From: JBHYDC01 sp051861205
GTDB lineage: Bacteria; Pseudomonadota; Alphaproteobacteria; Rhizobiales; Pleomorphomonadaceae
Assembly: GCA_051861205.1 (NCBI GenBank)
Contig: JBHYDC010000028.1
Location: forward strand, 1 to 34,475
DNA: 34,475 bases
Direction: 5' to 3'
Within the stretch, counting starts at the first letter, position 1. Each line of letters starts with the position of its first letter. A program made the position numbers and the translations under genes. The notes below the pieces were generated by a model. The model worked only from the letters and a program-made list of their open reading frames with translations, did not search any database and was not told the DNA's origin. This document shows positions 7,576 through 15,735 of the stretch, piece by piece.

Positions 7576-8580
7576 TCAATCTGACAGGCTAGCGTCTGAC
7601 GGATCGAAGATGTCCGAGCCCTGGCAGGCGGTGGCGGCGGTGGCAACCACACTTGCCAAGTCCGGATTGCCGCCGCGTATGGTGAAATAGCTCGTGCCGT
7701 CGAGGGCGCCGACCACGCAGGCGCAGAAGCGCTGGCATCTTCCCGCATCCCCCGCGCCGGCGGCTTCGCCGGTGCAGCCGGCCTCGCAGGCGCGGACGAA
7801 CTCGGCTTTTTCCGCAACCGGGCTCACCGGAAGAGCCTTGGCGACTTGGCCGACCGCATTGAACAGAAGCGGCTGGTGGATGAGGTAGATCACGAGGCTC
7901 CAACGTCCGGCGGCGGCGAGCCAGCGGCTGGGGCCGCGTTTCGCCGAGAGGACCGGGAGGGTGATGTCGCCGTCTACGAGGAGCCGGCCTATCGCAAGAC
8001 CTACCAGAATGGGCGCGAACCAGGGGAAGACCGGCACGTAGTCGTTTGCGAGCGGGAGCGGATCGGTAAGGCCGAGCGGCCACAAGGCGGGGTGATAGGG
8101 CAGGATGCCCTGGCCGAACCAAGCGACGGCCAGCACCGCGACGGCGAGGACGAGGAGCGCGGAGGCGGGCCAGCGCAGGACCGGCAAAGCGAGGAGGCTT
8201 CCCACCACGATCATGTGGAGAATGCCGAAGAAGATCCAGGCATCGGGGAAGGCCACATAAGTGGCGATGCTGACGAGGGCGGCCGCGGCGGCGATCTTCA
8301 GGAGGCGGGACGAGAACCGTAGGAGATCGACGCCGCGCCTTGCGGCGAGAATGAGCCCGACTCCGACCAGGGCAAGGAAGCTGGATGCGACGGCCATGGC
8401 GAAGGCGCGCCAGGGCCAGGACGAGGCCACCGGCCAGTCCACGAGGCCGTGGTAGGCCAGATCCCAGGAGAAATGATACACGACCATGGCGACGATGGCC
8501 GCGCCGCGTGCGACGTCGACGGCGGGAATGCGGTCGGTTGCTAAAGACGAACGGTCAGTTGCTCCATGCGAATCAGGCAT
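7576..8580 (-). CDS. DUF1624 / heparan-alpha-glucosaminide acetyltransferase-like membrane protein with a cysteine-rich C-terminal tail
   Basis: A 334-residue polytopic membrane protein. The N-terminal signature DRIPAVDVARGAAIVAMVVYHFSWDL (16-41, read in parts) is typical of the DUF1624/YeiB acyltransferase-like group, and the last membrane segment has SLVIYLIHQPLLF at about 228-240. About eight hydrophobic segments precede it. After the membrane region comes a soluble tail with cysteines at 265, 269, 282, 286 and 288 (C-x3-C-x12-C-x3-C-x-C) and a further one at 319. The family is believed to move acyl groups across the inner membrane onto sugars; substrate unknown. The ATG at 8580 gives the standard start. 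It is divergent from the alpha/beta hydrolase with 67 bases between. Confidence 0.85.
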   Translation of the reverse strand: MPDSHGATDRSSLATDRIPAVDVARGAAIVAMVVYHFSWDLAYHGLVDWPVASSWPWRAFAMAVASSFLALVGVGLILAARRGVDLLRFSSRLLKIAAAAALVSIATYVAFPDAWIFFGILHMIVVGSLLALPVLRWPASALLVLAVAVLAVAWFGQGILPYHPALWPLGLTDPLPLANDYVPVFPWFAPILVGLAIGRLLVDGDITLPVLSAKRGPSRWLAAAGRWSLVIYLIHQPLLFNAVGQVAKALPVSPVAEKAEFVRACEAGCTGEAAGAGDAGRCQRFCACVVGALDGTSYFTIRGGNPDLASVVATAATACQGSDIFDPSDASLSD

Positions 8581-8647
8581 CCTGTCCTCCACGCGAGAGG
8601 TTTGCGGGACGGTGAAGCCGGGTGCAACGGAAACGACGGGGTTAACG

Positions 8648-9709
8648 GTGGACGAGTTGCCGCTTTTCCAAACGCGGGCGGCCGGGCTTTCGGCGATGGC
8701 CGTCGCCCCGCGCGGATCCGGCGTGCTGGCGGTGGTGTTCTCGCAAGTGCGGGTGCCCGAGGGCCGGTTTGGACTGTCGCGGCTGTTTGCGCGGACGCGG
8801 CATGCGTGCCTGTTCCTGAACCAGCCGGAGAACGACTGGTATCGCGGGACGGACGCGGCGGTGGATGCGGCGATCGAGCGGGCGGTGCGCGAGACGGGCA
8901 CGGCGCGGATCGTGCTCTACGGGTCGTCGATGGGCGCATCCGGCGCGATCCGGACGGCCGCGCGCTGGCCGCAGGCGGAGGCGGTGGTGTTCGCGCCGGA
9001 CTGGCGGATCGGTGAAGCGGGAAGCCAGTCGGCGGTGGCGGGGCTGGCGGAAAAGGCGGGCGAGCCGGATCTGCCGGGGTGGCTGGCGGGGCCGCGCACG
9101 GGGCGCGTGACGATCGCCTTCGGGCTGTTCGACGCCTATGACGCGGGGGTTGCGGCGCGGCTTGCGGCGGCACCGCTGCCAGAGGCGGTGCAGGGGGTGC
9201 CGCTCGCCTCCTCGCATGAGGTGCATGACCATCTCTACACGGTGAACGTGATCCGGCGGGTGATTTCGGGCTTCACGCGCGATCTTGGCGCCGAGGCGGC
9301 GAGCCGGGGGCTGAGGATGGATGGGGTGGACTTTGCGGCCTATGCCCGGTTTGCCGAACTGGCGGCGGCAGCGAGCGGGGGCGGGGTGACGGCGGCGGAT
9401 GTGGATGCGCTCGGACTGGCCGGCAATCCCGGTGCGGCGCTGCTGGCGGCGATGCTGGAGGAGCGGGCCGGCGCTCTTGATGCCGCCGAAGCCCGGCTCG
9501 CGCTGTTGCAGGGGGAAACCGAGAGGGTGCCGAGCCTTGCCTCGCTGCCGAAGCGATATCTGAAGGACATTCCGCGCCGCCGGATCGCGCTCCTCGGGGC
9601 GCTGGGGCGGGTGGATGAGGCGCGGCGCGTGGCGGCGCTGGCCGCGGTGGCTTATCCGAGCGATGCCGGGTTCGCGGTGGCGGCGGGGCTGGCGGCCCCG
9701 GTGGAATAG
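8648..9709 (+). CDS. Putative alpha/beta-hydrolase-like protein with helical C-terminal region
   Basis: A 353-residue protein from the GTG at 8648, which follows GACGGGG by 6 bases; the longer open frame upstream overlaps the divergent gene and lacks family features. The N-terminal 200 residues look like an alpha/beta hydrolase: a nucleophile elbow YGSSMGASGA with Ser94, a candidate acid in FGLFDAYDAG (Asp162 or Asp165) and candidate histidines in SSHEVHDHLY (190-195). The remaining part is Ala/Leu-rich and helical with TPR-like spacing (MLEERAGALDAAEARLALLQ; ALGRVDEARRVAALA). Codon use is extremely GC-rich. No signal peptide or membrane segment is visible. The substrate is unknown; an esterase, thioesterase or acyltransferase-related role is possible, perhaps linked to the neighbouring acyltransferase-like membrane protein, but that is only inference from position. 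Confidence 0.65.
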   Translation: MDELPLFQTRAAGLSAMAVAPRGSGVLAVVFSQVRVPEGRFGLSRLFARTRHACLFLNQPENDWYRGTDAAVDAAIERAVRETGTARIVLYGSSMGASGAIRTAARWPQAEAVVFAPDWRIGEAGSQSAVAGLAEKAGEPDLPGWLAGPRTGRVTIAFGLFDAYDAGVAARLAAAPLPEAVQGVPLASSHEVHDHLYTVNVIRRVISGFTRDLGAEAASRGLRMDGVDFAAYARFAELAAAASGGGVTAADVDALGLAGNPGAALLAAMLEERAGALDAAEARLALLQGETERVPSLASLPKRYLKDIPRRRIALLGALGRVDEARRVAALAAVAYPSDAGFAVAAGLAAPVE

Positions 9710-9761
9710 GTGGTGCGCGGGCTAGGTTGGGTGCTTGCGCGGTATGAACATATGAGGAACA

Positions 9762-10295
9762 ATGGTTACGAGGGGATTGCCTGTGATAGACGCCAAACGC
9801 ATCGCGGTTGAAACCATTGAGGCGCAACTTGCGGCGCGCGTCGTTGACGGGCGGCAGTCGGAGTATGCGCGGCTCGTGCAGCGCGGGGTCGGGCGGCTGA
9901 TGGTGGGCTTGGGATTTTGCGTGGTCTATGAGCTGCCGCTGGCGTCGGGCCGGCGAGCCGATTTGGCGGCGCTGTCGCCGGGGGGCGATCTTTGGATCGT
10001 GGAGATCAAATCGTCGGTGGAAGATTTGAAGACCGATCGTAAGTGGCCGGACTACCGGGCGCACTGCGACCGGCTTTTCTTTGCCACCCACACGGCGGTT
10101 CCGCTGGAGATTTTCCCGGACGATGCCGGCTTGATGCTGGCCGACGGCTTTGGCGCGGCGATCGTGCGGGAGGCGCCGGAGCACCGGCTCGCTCCTGCCA
10201 CGCGCAAGGCGACGACGCTGCGCTTCGCGCATGCGGCGGCGAGCCGGTTTCACGCGCTGATGGATCCGGGCGTCAAGGATCCCGGCGCGTTTTGA
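9762..10295 (+). CDS. mmcB: MmcB family putative DNA repair nuclease
   Basis: A 177-residue protein matching MmcB (formerly DUF1052), a PD-(D/E)xK-like nuclease family of alphaproteobacteria. The catalytic core is visible as SGRRADLAAL (Asp67) followed by DLWIVEIKSS (Glu81, Lys83), then EDLKTDRKWPDY, a family hallmark. MmcB is known in Caulobacter as a DNA-damage-induced gene involved in survival of mitomycin C; its exact substrate is not settled. The ATG at 9762 follows GAGGAACA; a GTG at 9783 is an alternative. No clear LexA operator (GTTC-N7-GTTC) is seen upstream. It converges on regA with 8 bases between stop codons. Confidence 0.9.
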   Translation: MVTRGLPVIDAKRIAVETIEAQLAARVVDGRQSEYARLVQRGVGRLMVGLGFCVVYELPLASGRRADLAALSPGGDLWIVEIKSSVEDLKTDRKWPDYRAHCDRLFFATHTAVPLEIFPDDAGLMLADGFGAAIVREAPEHRLAPATRKATTLRFAHAAASRFHALMDPGVKDPGAF

Positions 10296-10303
10296 GGGAT
10301 GCT

Positions 10304-10855
10304 CTAGCGCGGCGCGCGTTTGGCGAGGATGCGTTGGAGCGTGCGGCGGTGCATGTTCAGCCGCCGGGCAGTTTCAGAGACGTTGCGCTCGCAAAGCTCG
10401 TAGACGCGCTGAATATGCTCCCAGCGGACCCGGTCGGCCGACATGGGATTTTCCGGCGGTTCGGGGCGGATATCGGGATCGCGGGTGAGGGCGGAGTAGA
10501 CCTCGTCGGCATCGGCGGGTTTGGCGAGATAGTCGACCGCGCCCATTTTCACCGCGTTGACGGCGGTCGCGATGTTGCCGTAGCCGGTGAGAATGATCGC
10601 GCGGGCGTCGGGGCGGTGCTCGCGCAGGCGCTCGATGACGTCGAGGCCGTTGCCGTCGCCAAGCCGCATGTCGACGACGGCGTAGGACGGCGAGACGGTT
10701 TCCACCTTGGCAAGACCGCCCGCGACGCTGTCGGCGGTGTCCACCGCGAAGCCGCGCACTTCCATCGCGCGCGCCAGTCTTTGCAGAAAGGGCTTATCGT
10801 CGTCGACGATCAGGAGGGTCTTGGCGGGATCGACTGGCCTGTTGACGCTGTCCAT
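10304..10855 (-). CDS. regA: RegA/ActR redox response regulator
   Basis: A 183-residue response regulator. The receiver domain (about 13-125) has the acidic pocket DDD (18-20), phospho-acceptor Asp62 in VVDMRLGDGNG, Thr90 and Lys112. A proline-rich linker (131-137, PEPPENP) leads to a Fis-type helix-turn-helix at the C-terminus (NVSETARRLNMHRRTLQRIL, 158-177), which is almost invariant in RegA/ActR/PrrA. These proteins control photosynthesis, respiration, carbon and nitrogen fixation or acid tolerance according to redox state. The ATG at 10855 matches the family; the open frame continues far upstream but only as an off-frame shadow of regB. It lies 194 bases downstream of regB on the same strand, the ActS-ActR order of rhizobia. 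Confidence 0.95.
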   Translation of the reverse strand: MDSVNRPVDPAKTLLIVDDDKPFLQRLARAMEVRGFAVDTADSVAGGLAKVETVSPSYAVVDMRLGDGNGLDVIERLREHRPDARAIILTGYGNIATAVNAVKMGAVDYLAKPADADEVYSALTRDPDIRPEPPENPMSADRVRWEHIQRVYELCERNVSETARRLNMHRRTLQRILAKRAPR

Positions 10856-11049
10856 GGCGGTTCCACCCTTTGTTGATCCCGGCGGCGCATCCCAATCCTC
10901 AAGACCTTCGGCCGCTGGGCCGAGGGATCGTTGGAGGGCGCGGCGCCGGGGCGCTTGCTTGCAAGGCTGATATAGGCGCGCTTCGCCCTGCGGCAATCCG
11001 TCTTTATGGTGCCAAGGAACAGGCTTGTAAGGCGCTGACGACGAGCGGG

Positions 11050-12366
11050 TCAGGCGGCGATTTCGTCGCGGTCCATGGCGGACCGGGGCCAGCGGACGGT
11101 GATCACGGCGCCGGTTTCGGGAGCCGTGCGGTTGGTGATCTCGACGCGCGCGCCGGTTCGCTCCAGAAGCGTTTTGGCGATGAAGAAGCCGAGACCGAGA
11201 CCTCCGCCGTCGCCGGGCTCGGCGGCTGGGCGGCTGCGGCTGGTGACATAGGGGTCGCCGATCCGGCCGAGCACGTCGGGCGAGAAGCCCGGTCCGTCGT
11301 CGCGGATGCTGACGACCACCTCGTCGTCGCTCCAGGAGGCGCCGACGTCGACCCGTGATTTGGCGAAATCGACAGCGTTTTCGACGATATTGCCGAGGCC
11401 GTAGAGGATGGCCGGATTGCGGCTGCCGACCGGTTCGCGGCCGGCGTCTCCGTCGACATGGACGATGAGGGCGACGCCGAATTCGCGGTGCGGGGCGATC
11501 ACGTCTTCCAGGAGATGGGTGATCGGAAGACGGCTGATGTGTTCGCCGAATTCGGTGGAGAGGGAGGTGAGCTTGCCGAGAATGTCGCGGCATCGCTCCG
11601 ATTGCGAGCGCAGAAGCGCGATATCCTCGCTCCACCGGGCATTCGGGGGGATCTCGCGCTCCAGTTCGGTGGCGACGAGCGCGATGGTGGCGAGCGGGGT
11701 GCCAAGCTCATGCGCGGCGGCGGCGGCGAGGCCGTCGAGTTGGTGCAGATGCTGCTCGCGCGAGAGGATGAGCTCGGTGGCGGCAAGTGCTGCCTGAAGC
11801 TGGCGGGCCTCCTCGGCAACGCGGAAGGCATAGGCGCTCATGAAGCCGAGCGCCGAAATGAGCGCGGTCCAGATTCCCAGCACATAGGGGAAGGGCAGGG
11901 CCAGCGCCGGCCCGTTCCGCCAGGGGAGCGGCAGGTGCCAGAGCCCGAGAAGAGTGGCAAGCACGGTGACGAGAGCGCCGAGCGCCAGCGTGGTGCGCAC
12001 GCCAAGCGTGGTCGCCGATACCATGACCGGTGCGATCAGGAGGACCGCGAAGGGGTTGGTCAGCCCGCCCGTGATGGCAAGAAGGGCCGCGAGTTGCAGA
12101 ATGTCATAGGCCAGGAGGGCCCCCGCCGCCGGATCGGCCAGGCGGGTGGACGAGGGATAACGGATCCGCAGGTAAAGGTTCAGCCAGATCGACAGGGCGA
12201 TCAGCCCGAAGCAGAAACCGAGCGGCAGATCATAGCCAAGGCCACCCGCGACCACGATCACGGCGGCCGTTTGGCCGGCAACCGCAAGCCAGCGCAAGCG
12301 GACCAGCGTGTCGAGTTTCAGGCGCTGACGCGCGGCTGCGGCGTTGAATTCGAGCTCTGAGGGCAT
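11050..12366 (-). CDS. regB: RegB/ActS redox-sensing histidine kinase
   Basis: A 438-residue membrane histidine kinase. About six membrane segments fill residues 25-180 and include GGLTNPF (100-106), the ubiquinone-binding heptad described for RegB. The H-box AAAAHELGTPLA places the phosphorylated His at 219. Cys259 in SERCRDILGKL corresponds to the redox-active cysteine of Rhodobacter RegB. N-box NIVENAVDFA (326-335), DDGPGF (356-361) and GLGLGFFIAKTLLER (389-403) complete the ATPase domain. RegB autophosphorylates when the quinone pool is reduced and passes phosphate to RegA. All redox sensor features are intact. It is divergent from the PHB depolymerase gene with 215 bases between. Confidence 0.95.
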   Translation of the reverse strand: MPSELEFNAAAARQRLKLDTLVRLRWLAVAGQTAAVIVVAGGLGYDLPLGFCFGLIALSIWLNLYLRIRYPSSTRLADPAAGALLAYDILQLAALLAITGGLTNPFAVLLIAPVMVSATTLGVRTTLALGALVTVLATLLGLWHLPLPWRNGPALALPFPYVLGIWTALISALGFMSAYAFRVAEEARQLQAALAATELILSREQHLHQLDGLAAAAAHELGTPLATIALVATELEREIPPNARWSEDIALLRSQSERCRDILGKLTSLSTEFGEHISRLPITHLLEDVIAPHREFGVALIVHVDGDAGREPVGSRNPAILYGLGNIVENAVDFAKSRVDVGASWSDDEVVVSIRDDGPGFSPDVLGRIGDPYVTSRSRPAAEPGDGGGLGLGFFIAKTLLERTGARVEITNRTAPETGAVITVRWPRSAMDRDEIAA

Positions 12367-12581
12367 GACCTAAAGATGTAGCGGTTGATGGAAAGGTGCA
12401 AAGGATTGCTGGAGAAGGCCGCCTTATCCTTCGATTGGAACGATACCATGGTCGCAGACAAAGCTTCTTGCGGGCGGGCTGATCTAAGCCCTACACTAGA
12501 CGTAGGCAGAACCGGCGCAGCCGAAAGTCATTCCATTGATTTTCATTGTAGCGGGCACTTCTGCGAGGGGACCGTGAAAGG

Positions 12582-14096
12582 ATGAACGTGCCGTACTATC
12601 ACCTGTACGAGTTCAACCACGCCGCCATGGGCCCCGTCCGCGCCGCTGCCGACATGACCCGCCTGTTTTACCAGAACCCGCTCAACCCCTTTTCCCGCAC
12701 GCAAGTGGGCCGCTCGATAGCGGCTGCCTGCGAGGTGTTCGAACGCACGACCCGGCGCTATGCCAAGCCGGAATTCGGCATCACCCACACCACGGTTTCG
12801 GGCGTGCGTGTGCCGGTGACCGAGCGCGTAGTGTGGCAGAAGCCGTTCTGCCAGATGATCCGGTTTGAACGGGCCCTGCCGGATCCACGGCGCGTCGATC
12901 CCAAGGTTTTGCTGGTCGCGCCAATGTCGGGCCACTACGCCACGCTTCTGCGCGGAACGGTAGAGGCTTTGTTGCCGCGCCACGACGTTTACATCACCGA
13001 TTGGACGGACGCGCGCATGGTGCCGGCGAGCGACGGCCGGTTCGATCTTGAAGATTACATCGACTATGTCATCGCCATGCTGCAATCGCTTGGCGGCGAC
13101 ACCCATGTGATCGCGGTTTGCCAGCCATCCGTGCCGGTTCTGGCGGCCGTGGCGGTGATGGAAGACGCCGGCGACCCGCTGGCGCCCCTGACCATGACGC
13201 TAATGGGCGGGCCGATCGACACGCGGCGAAATCCGACCGCGGTCAACATTATGGCGGAAGAACGCGGGCTCGACTGGTTCCGCAGCACTGTGATCATGAA
13301 GGTGCCGTTCCCGCATCCGGGCGTCTACCGCGACGTTTATCCAGGTTTCCTGCAGCTTGGCGGGTTCATGTCCATGAACCTTGACCGGCATGTCGGGGCG
13401 CACAAGGAATTCTACCAGCATCTCGTCAAGGGCGACGGGGACAATGCGGTGAAGCACCGGGAGTTTTACGACGAATATCTCGCTGTGATGGATCTGACGG
13501 CCGAGTTCTATTTGCAGACGGTGGAGGCGGTGTTCATCACCCACGCGCTGCCGAACGGCAAGATGACCCATCGCGGCCGGCCCGTTCGCCCGCAGGCGAT
13601 CCGCAATACGGCGCTGCTGACGATCGAAGGCGAGAAGGACGACATCACCGGCGGCGGCCAGACCGAGGCGGCGCATGCGCTGTGCACGGGGCTGCCGGAC
13701 GATAGGAAGATCCATTACACCCAGCCGGCGGTGGGCCATTACGGCGTGTTCAACGGATCGCGGTTCCGGGCGGAAATCTGCCCGCGCATCGCCGATTTCA
13801 TTCTGACCCACAATGTCCGCTCGGCGCCCGGCAAGGCGGCTGCGGCGGTTCGGAGCAAGAAGGCAGGCCCGGTCCGCGTTGGTGAGCGGCCGGTGGCGGA
13901 TGATTTGAAGCGGATCGACGGGATCGGCGGCGAGTTCGAGGGCAAGCTCAATAAGGAGGGGATTTTCCTCTTTCATCAGCTTGCCGAACTGTCGGACGCG
14001 CAGATCGAAGATCTCGATCGCCGGCTTGGCACCAACGGCCGCATCGTGGCGGAGGACTGGGCCGGTCAGGCCCGCCGCTTCGTGGTGGAAGCCTGA
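12582..14096 (+). CDS. phaZ: Intracellular poly(3-hydroxybutyrate) depolymerase with C-terminal helix-hairpin-helix domain
   Basis: A 504-residue protein. Residues 1 to about 412 match the intracellular PhaZ of the Ralstonia PhaZ1 type, which cleaves native PHB granules with an active-site cysteine. Cys180 in IAVCQPSVPVL, Asp353 or Asp354 in EGEKDDITGGG and His386 in VGHYGVF line up with the known Cys-Asp-His triad. The usual family length is about 410-420. Here a basic, Ala-rich linker (about 412-438) leads to an extra domain at 439-500, VADDLKRIDGIGGEF...HQLAEL...LGTNGRIVAEDW, which is the helix-hairpin-helix-like module often appended to alphaproteobacterial proteins such as NuoE and ribosomal protein L21. 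The start at 12582 follows GTGAAAGG. It probably mobilises stored PHB; granule or partner targeting by the tail is a guess. Confidence 0.93.
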   Translation: MNVPYYHLYEFNHAAMGPVRAAADMTRLFYQNPLNPFSRTQVGRSIAAACEVFERTTRRYAKPEFGITHTTVSGVRVPVTERVVWQKPFCQMIRFERALPDPRRVDPKVLLVAPMSGHYATLLRGTVEALLPRHDVYITDWTDARMVPASDGRFDLEDYIDYVIAMLQSLGGDTHVIAVCQPSVPVLAAVAVMEDAGDPLAPLTMTLMGGPIDTRRNPTAVNIMAEERGLDWFRSTVIMKVPFPHPGVYRDVYPGFLQLGGFMSMNLDRHVGAHKEFYQHLVKGDGDNAVKHREFYDEYLAVMDLTAEFYLQTVEAVFITHALPNGKMTHRGRPVRPQAIRNTALLTIEGEKDDITGGGQTEAAHALCTGLPDDRKIHYTQPAVGHYGVFNGSRFRAEICPRIADFILTHNVRSAPGKAAAAVRSKKAGPVRVGERPVADDLKRIDGIGGEFEGKLNKEGIFLFHQLAELSDAQIEDLDRRLGTNGRIVAEDWAGQARRFVVEA

Positions 14097-14142
14097 ACGC
14101 AGCGATCGCATCGCTTGATTGAAGTGATCGTGCCCCATCCTT

Positions 14143-14180
14143 AAAGCTGCTGATGGTTCAAACCGCCGGCGGCTTTTGTT
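14143..14180 (+). terminator. Possible Rho-independent terminator downstream of phaZ
   Basis: AAAGCTGC (14143-14150) can pair with GCGGCTTT (14169-14176) over 8 bp with one G-U, closing an 18-base loop that itself contains CCGCCGG. It is followed by TGTTTTG. A second small hairpin AGCGAT-CGC-ATCGCT lies at 14101-14115 just after the phaZ stop. The long loop makes the terminator call moderate. Confidence 0.4.
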
Positions 14181-14369
14181 TTGTGGTTAAGCATCGGATG
14201 GACCTTAGCTTTTCAAGAAAGCTGTGAAGAGTTCCGGTTTCGGCCTAAGTTCTTCCTCGCCGCCGCCTCACGTTCGGCCTGTGTTCAAAAAAGAATGTGC
14301 AGACCCTTGAAGCTTCACGGTGCAAGGGCCAACTCGAAGACTGTCAATGAAGACATTCGAGGACTGGAG

Positions 14370-14759
14370 ATGACAAGCACTCGCACGTTGAAGCCCGGCT
14401 GGAACCCCCTTTCGGTGGGTTTGATGGTTTTGGGGTTCGTTGTGTTCTGGCCGCTCGGTTTTGCCATGCTGGCGTATATCCTGTGGGGCGACCGCCTGCA
14501 GGCGACCTGGAGCGATGTACGCCCAGGCTTTGAAAAGGCCGTGCGCGGCGCGGGGTTCTCCGGACCTGCCCAATACCGGACCGGAAACACCGCGTTCGAC
14601 GAGTATCGCGAACGCGAGATGAAGCGGCTTGAGGAAGAGCGCGCCAAGATCGAGGCGATGCGCAACGACTTCGACGAGTTCCTTCGCAATCTTCGCAAAG
14701 CGAAGGACCAGGAAGAGTTCGATCGGTTCATGGGGAGCCGGACCAACCAGGCCGGCTGA
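14370..14759 (+). CDS. DUF2852 domain-containing protein
   Basis: A 129-residue protein. A hydrophobic stretch at about 13-39 (NPLSVGLMVLGFVVFWPLGF and AMLAYILWG) forms one or two membrane passes, and the rest is charged and helical (EYREREMKRLEEERAKIEAM, NDFDEFLRNLRKAKDQEEFDRFM), probably a cytoplasmic coiled coil. This layout, with the WNP near the N-terminus and FDEYR/DFxxFLxxLRxAKDxEEFDxFM at the end, is that of DUF2852, a family of unknown function common in Hyphomicrobiales. The ATG at 14370 follows CGAGGACTGGAG; an upstream extension in frame from 14181 lacks family support. Confidence 0.85.
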   Translation: MTSTRTLKPGWNPLSVGLMVLGFVVFWPLGFAMLAYILWGDRLQATWSDVRPGFEKAVRGAGFSGPAQYRTGNTAFDEYREREMKRLEEERAKIEAMRNDFDEFLRNLRKAKDQEEFDRFMGSRTNQAG

Positions 14760-14939
14760 TCCCCCGCCATCGGGATCGCTTCCTGACCTCCCACCGATGC
14801 GGGCGACTGTCATGGTCGTCCGCATCGGCGTTTTTGGGGTGGGGCGTTCATGGATGCCGCTTCAGCTTGTTTAATCTGTAGTGATTTCTATTGGGCCTCA
14901 CGATTTCGCAACGCCCGAAAGCGCTCTAGCATTGCCGAT

Positions 14940-15716
14940 ATGGCGAATCGCTGGCTTCCGTTTCTCTTTCCCGCTCCGGTCAAAACATCGCCGAAGCCGC
15001 CGGCCCGGCCGCCCGCGACCTTCACGGTGGTTGCCGGTGGGCGCGAGATCGTGGTGACGCTGCGGCGGAACGCGCGCGCCAAGCGCTACACGCTGCGGCT
15101 GACGCCGAAACTGGATGGGGCGGTGGTTACGATCCCGCGCCGGGGCACGATTGCGGAGGCCAAAGCCTTCGTAGCCCGTCATGCCAATTGGATGGATGAG
15201 CGGATCGCGACGCGGACGCCGGAGGTGTTGGCGCCGGGCGCTGCGGTGTTCGTGCGCGGGGTGCCGCATATCGTGACGCCGACGGGAACGCTGCGCGGCG
15301 TGGTGCGCGCGGTGCGCGGGGAGGCCGGGCAGGCGCTGTTAATGGTGCCGGGCGATGCCGAGCAGGCGGCGCGCAAGGTGACTGATTTCCTGAAGAAACT
15401 GGCCCGAGGCGACTATGCAGACGCGGTGGAGCGGCATGCCCGTGCGCTGGGCGTAACGCCGGGAGCGATCCGGCTGAAGGATACGAGCACGCGCTGGGGA
15501 TCGGCCTCGACCAGCGGGACGCTGTCGTTTTCGTGGCGGCTGATCATGGCGCCGGCTTTCGTGCTGGATTATCTCGCCGCGCATGAGGTGGCGCATTTAA
15601 AGGAAATGAACCATTCGGACCGCTTCTGGGCGATCTGCTACCGCCTCGCGCCCCGCACGGATGAGGCGAAGGCGTGGCTGAAGGCGCACGGCCGCGACCT
15701 TCACCGGATGATTTGA
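14940..15716 (+). CDS. YgjP-like (DUF45/M48-type) zinc metallopeptidase
   Basis: A 258-residue protein with the zinc motif AAHEVAHLKEMNHSDRFW: His215-Glu216-x2-His219 and probably His225 as third ligand. Upstream lie RRNARAKRYTLRLTP (about 42-56) and DTSTRWGSAS (181-190), both hallmarks of the YgjP/DUF45 family. The family has a predicted zinc-protease fold; physiological substrates are generally unknown. There is no signal peptide, so it is probably cytoplasmic. The ATG at 14940 is chosen because the family N-terminus begins near there; no strong Shine-Dalgarno is visible. It converges on the penicillin-binding protein gene with 19 bases between stops. Confidence 0.88.
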   Translation: MANRWLPFLFPAPVKTSPKPPARPPATFTVVAGGREIVVTLRRNARAKRYTLRLTPKLDGAVVTIPRRGTIAEAKAFVARHANWMDERIATRTPEVLAPGAAVFVRGVPHIVTPTGTLRGVVRAVRGEAGQALLMVPGDAEQAARKVTDFLKKLARGDYADAVERHARALGVTPGAIRLKDTSTRWGSASTSGTLSFSWRLIMAPAFVLDYLAAHEVAHLKEMNHSDRFWAICYRLAPRTDEAKAWLKAHGRDLHRMI

Positions 15717-15735
15717 AACGCTGCGATATTGATCT

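Noticed and set aside
10856..11635. N-terminal extension of the regA reading frame by 260 codons
   Set aside because: It runs through regB in another frame on the same strand and gives Arg/Pro-rich sequence; the response regulator starts at the ATG at 10855.
12434..12460. A GGAAC-type general stress promoter before phaZ
   Set aside because: GGAAC is present but no CGTT lies at the required 16-17 base spacing.
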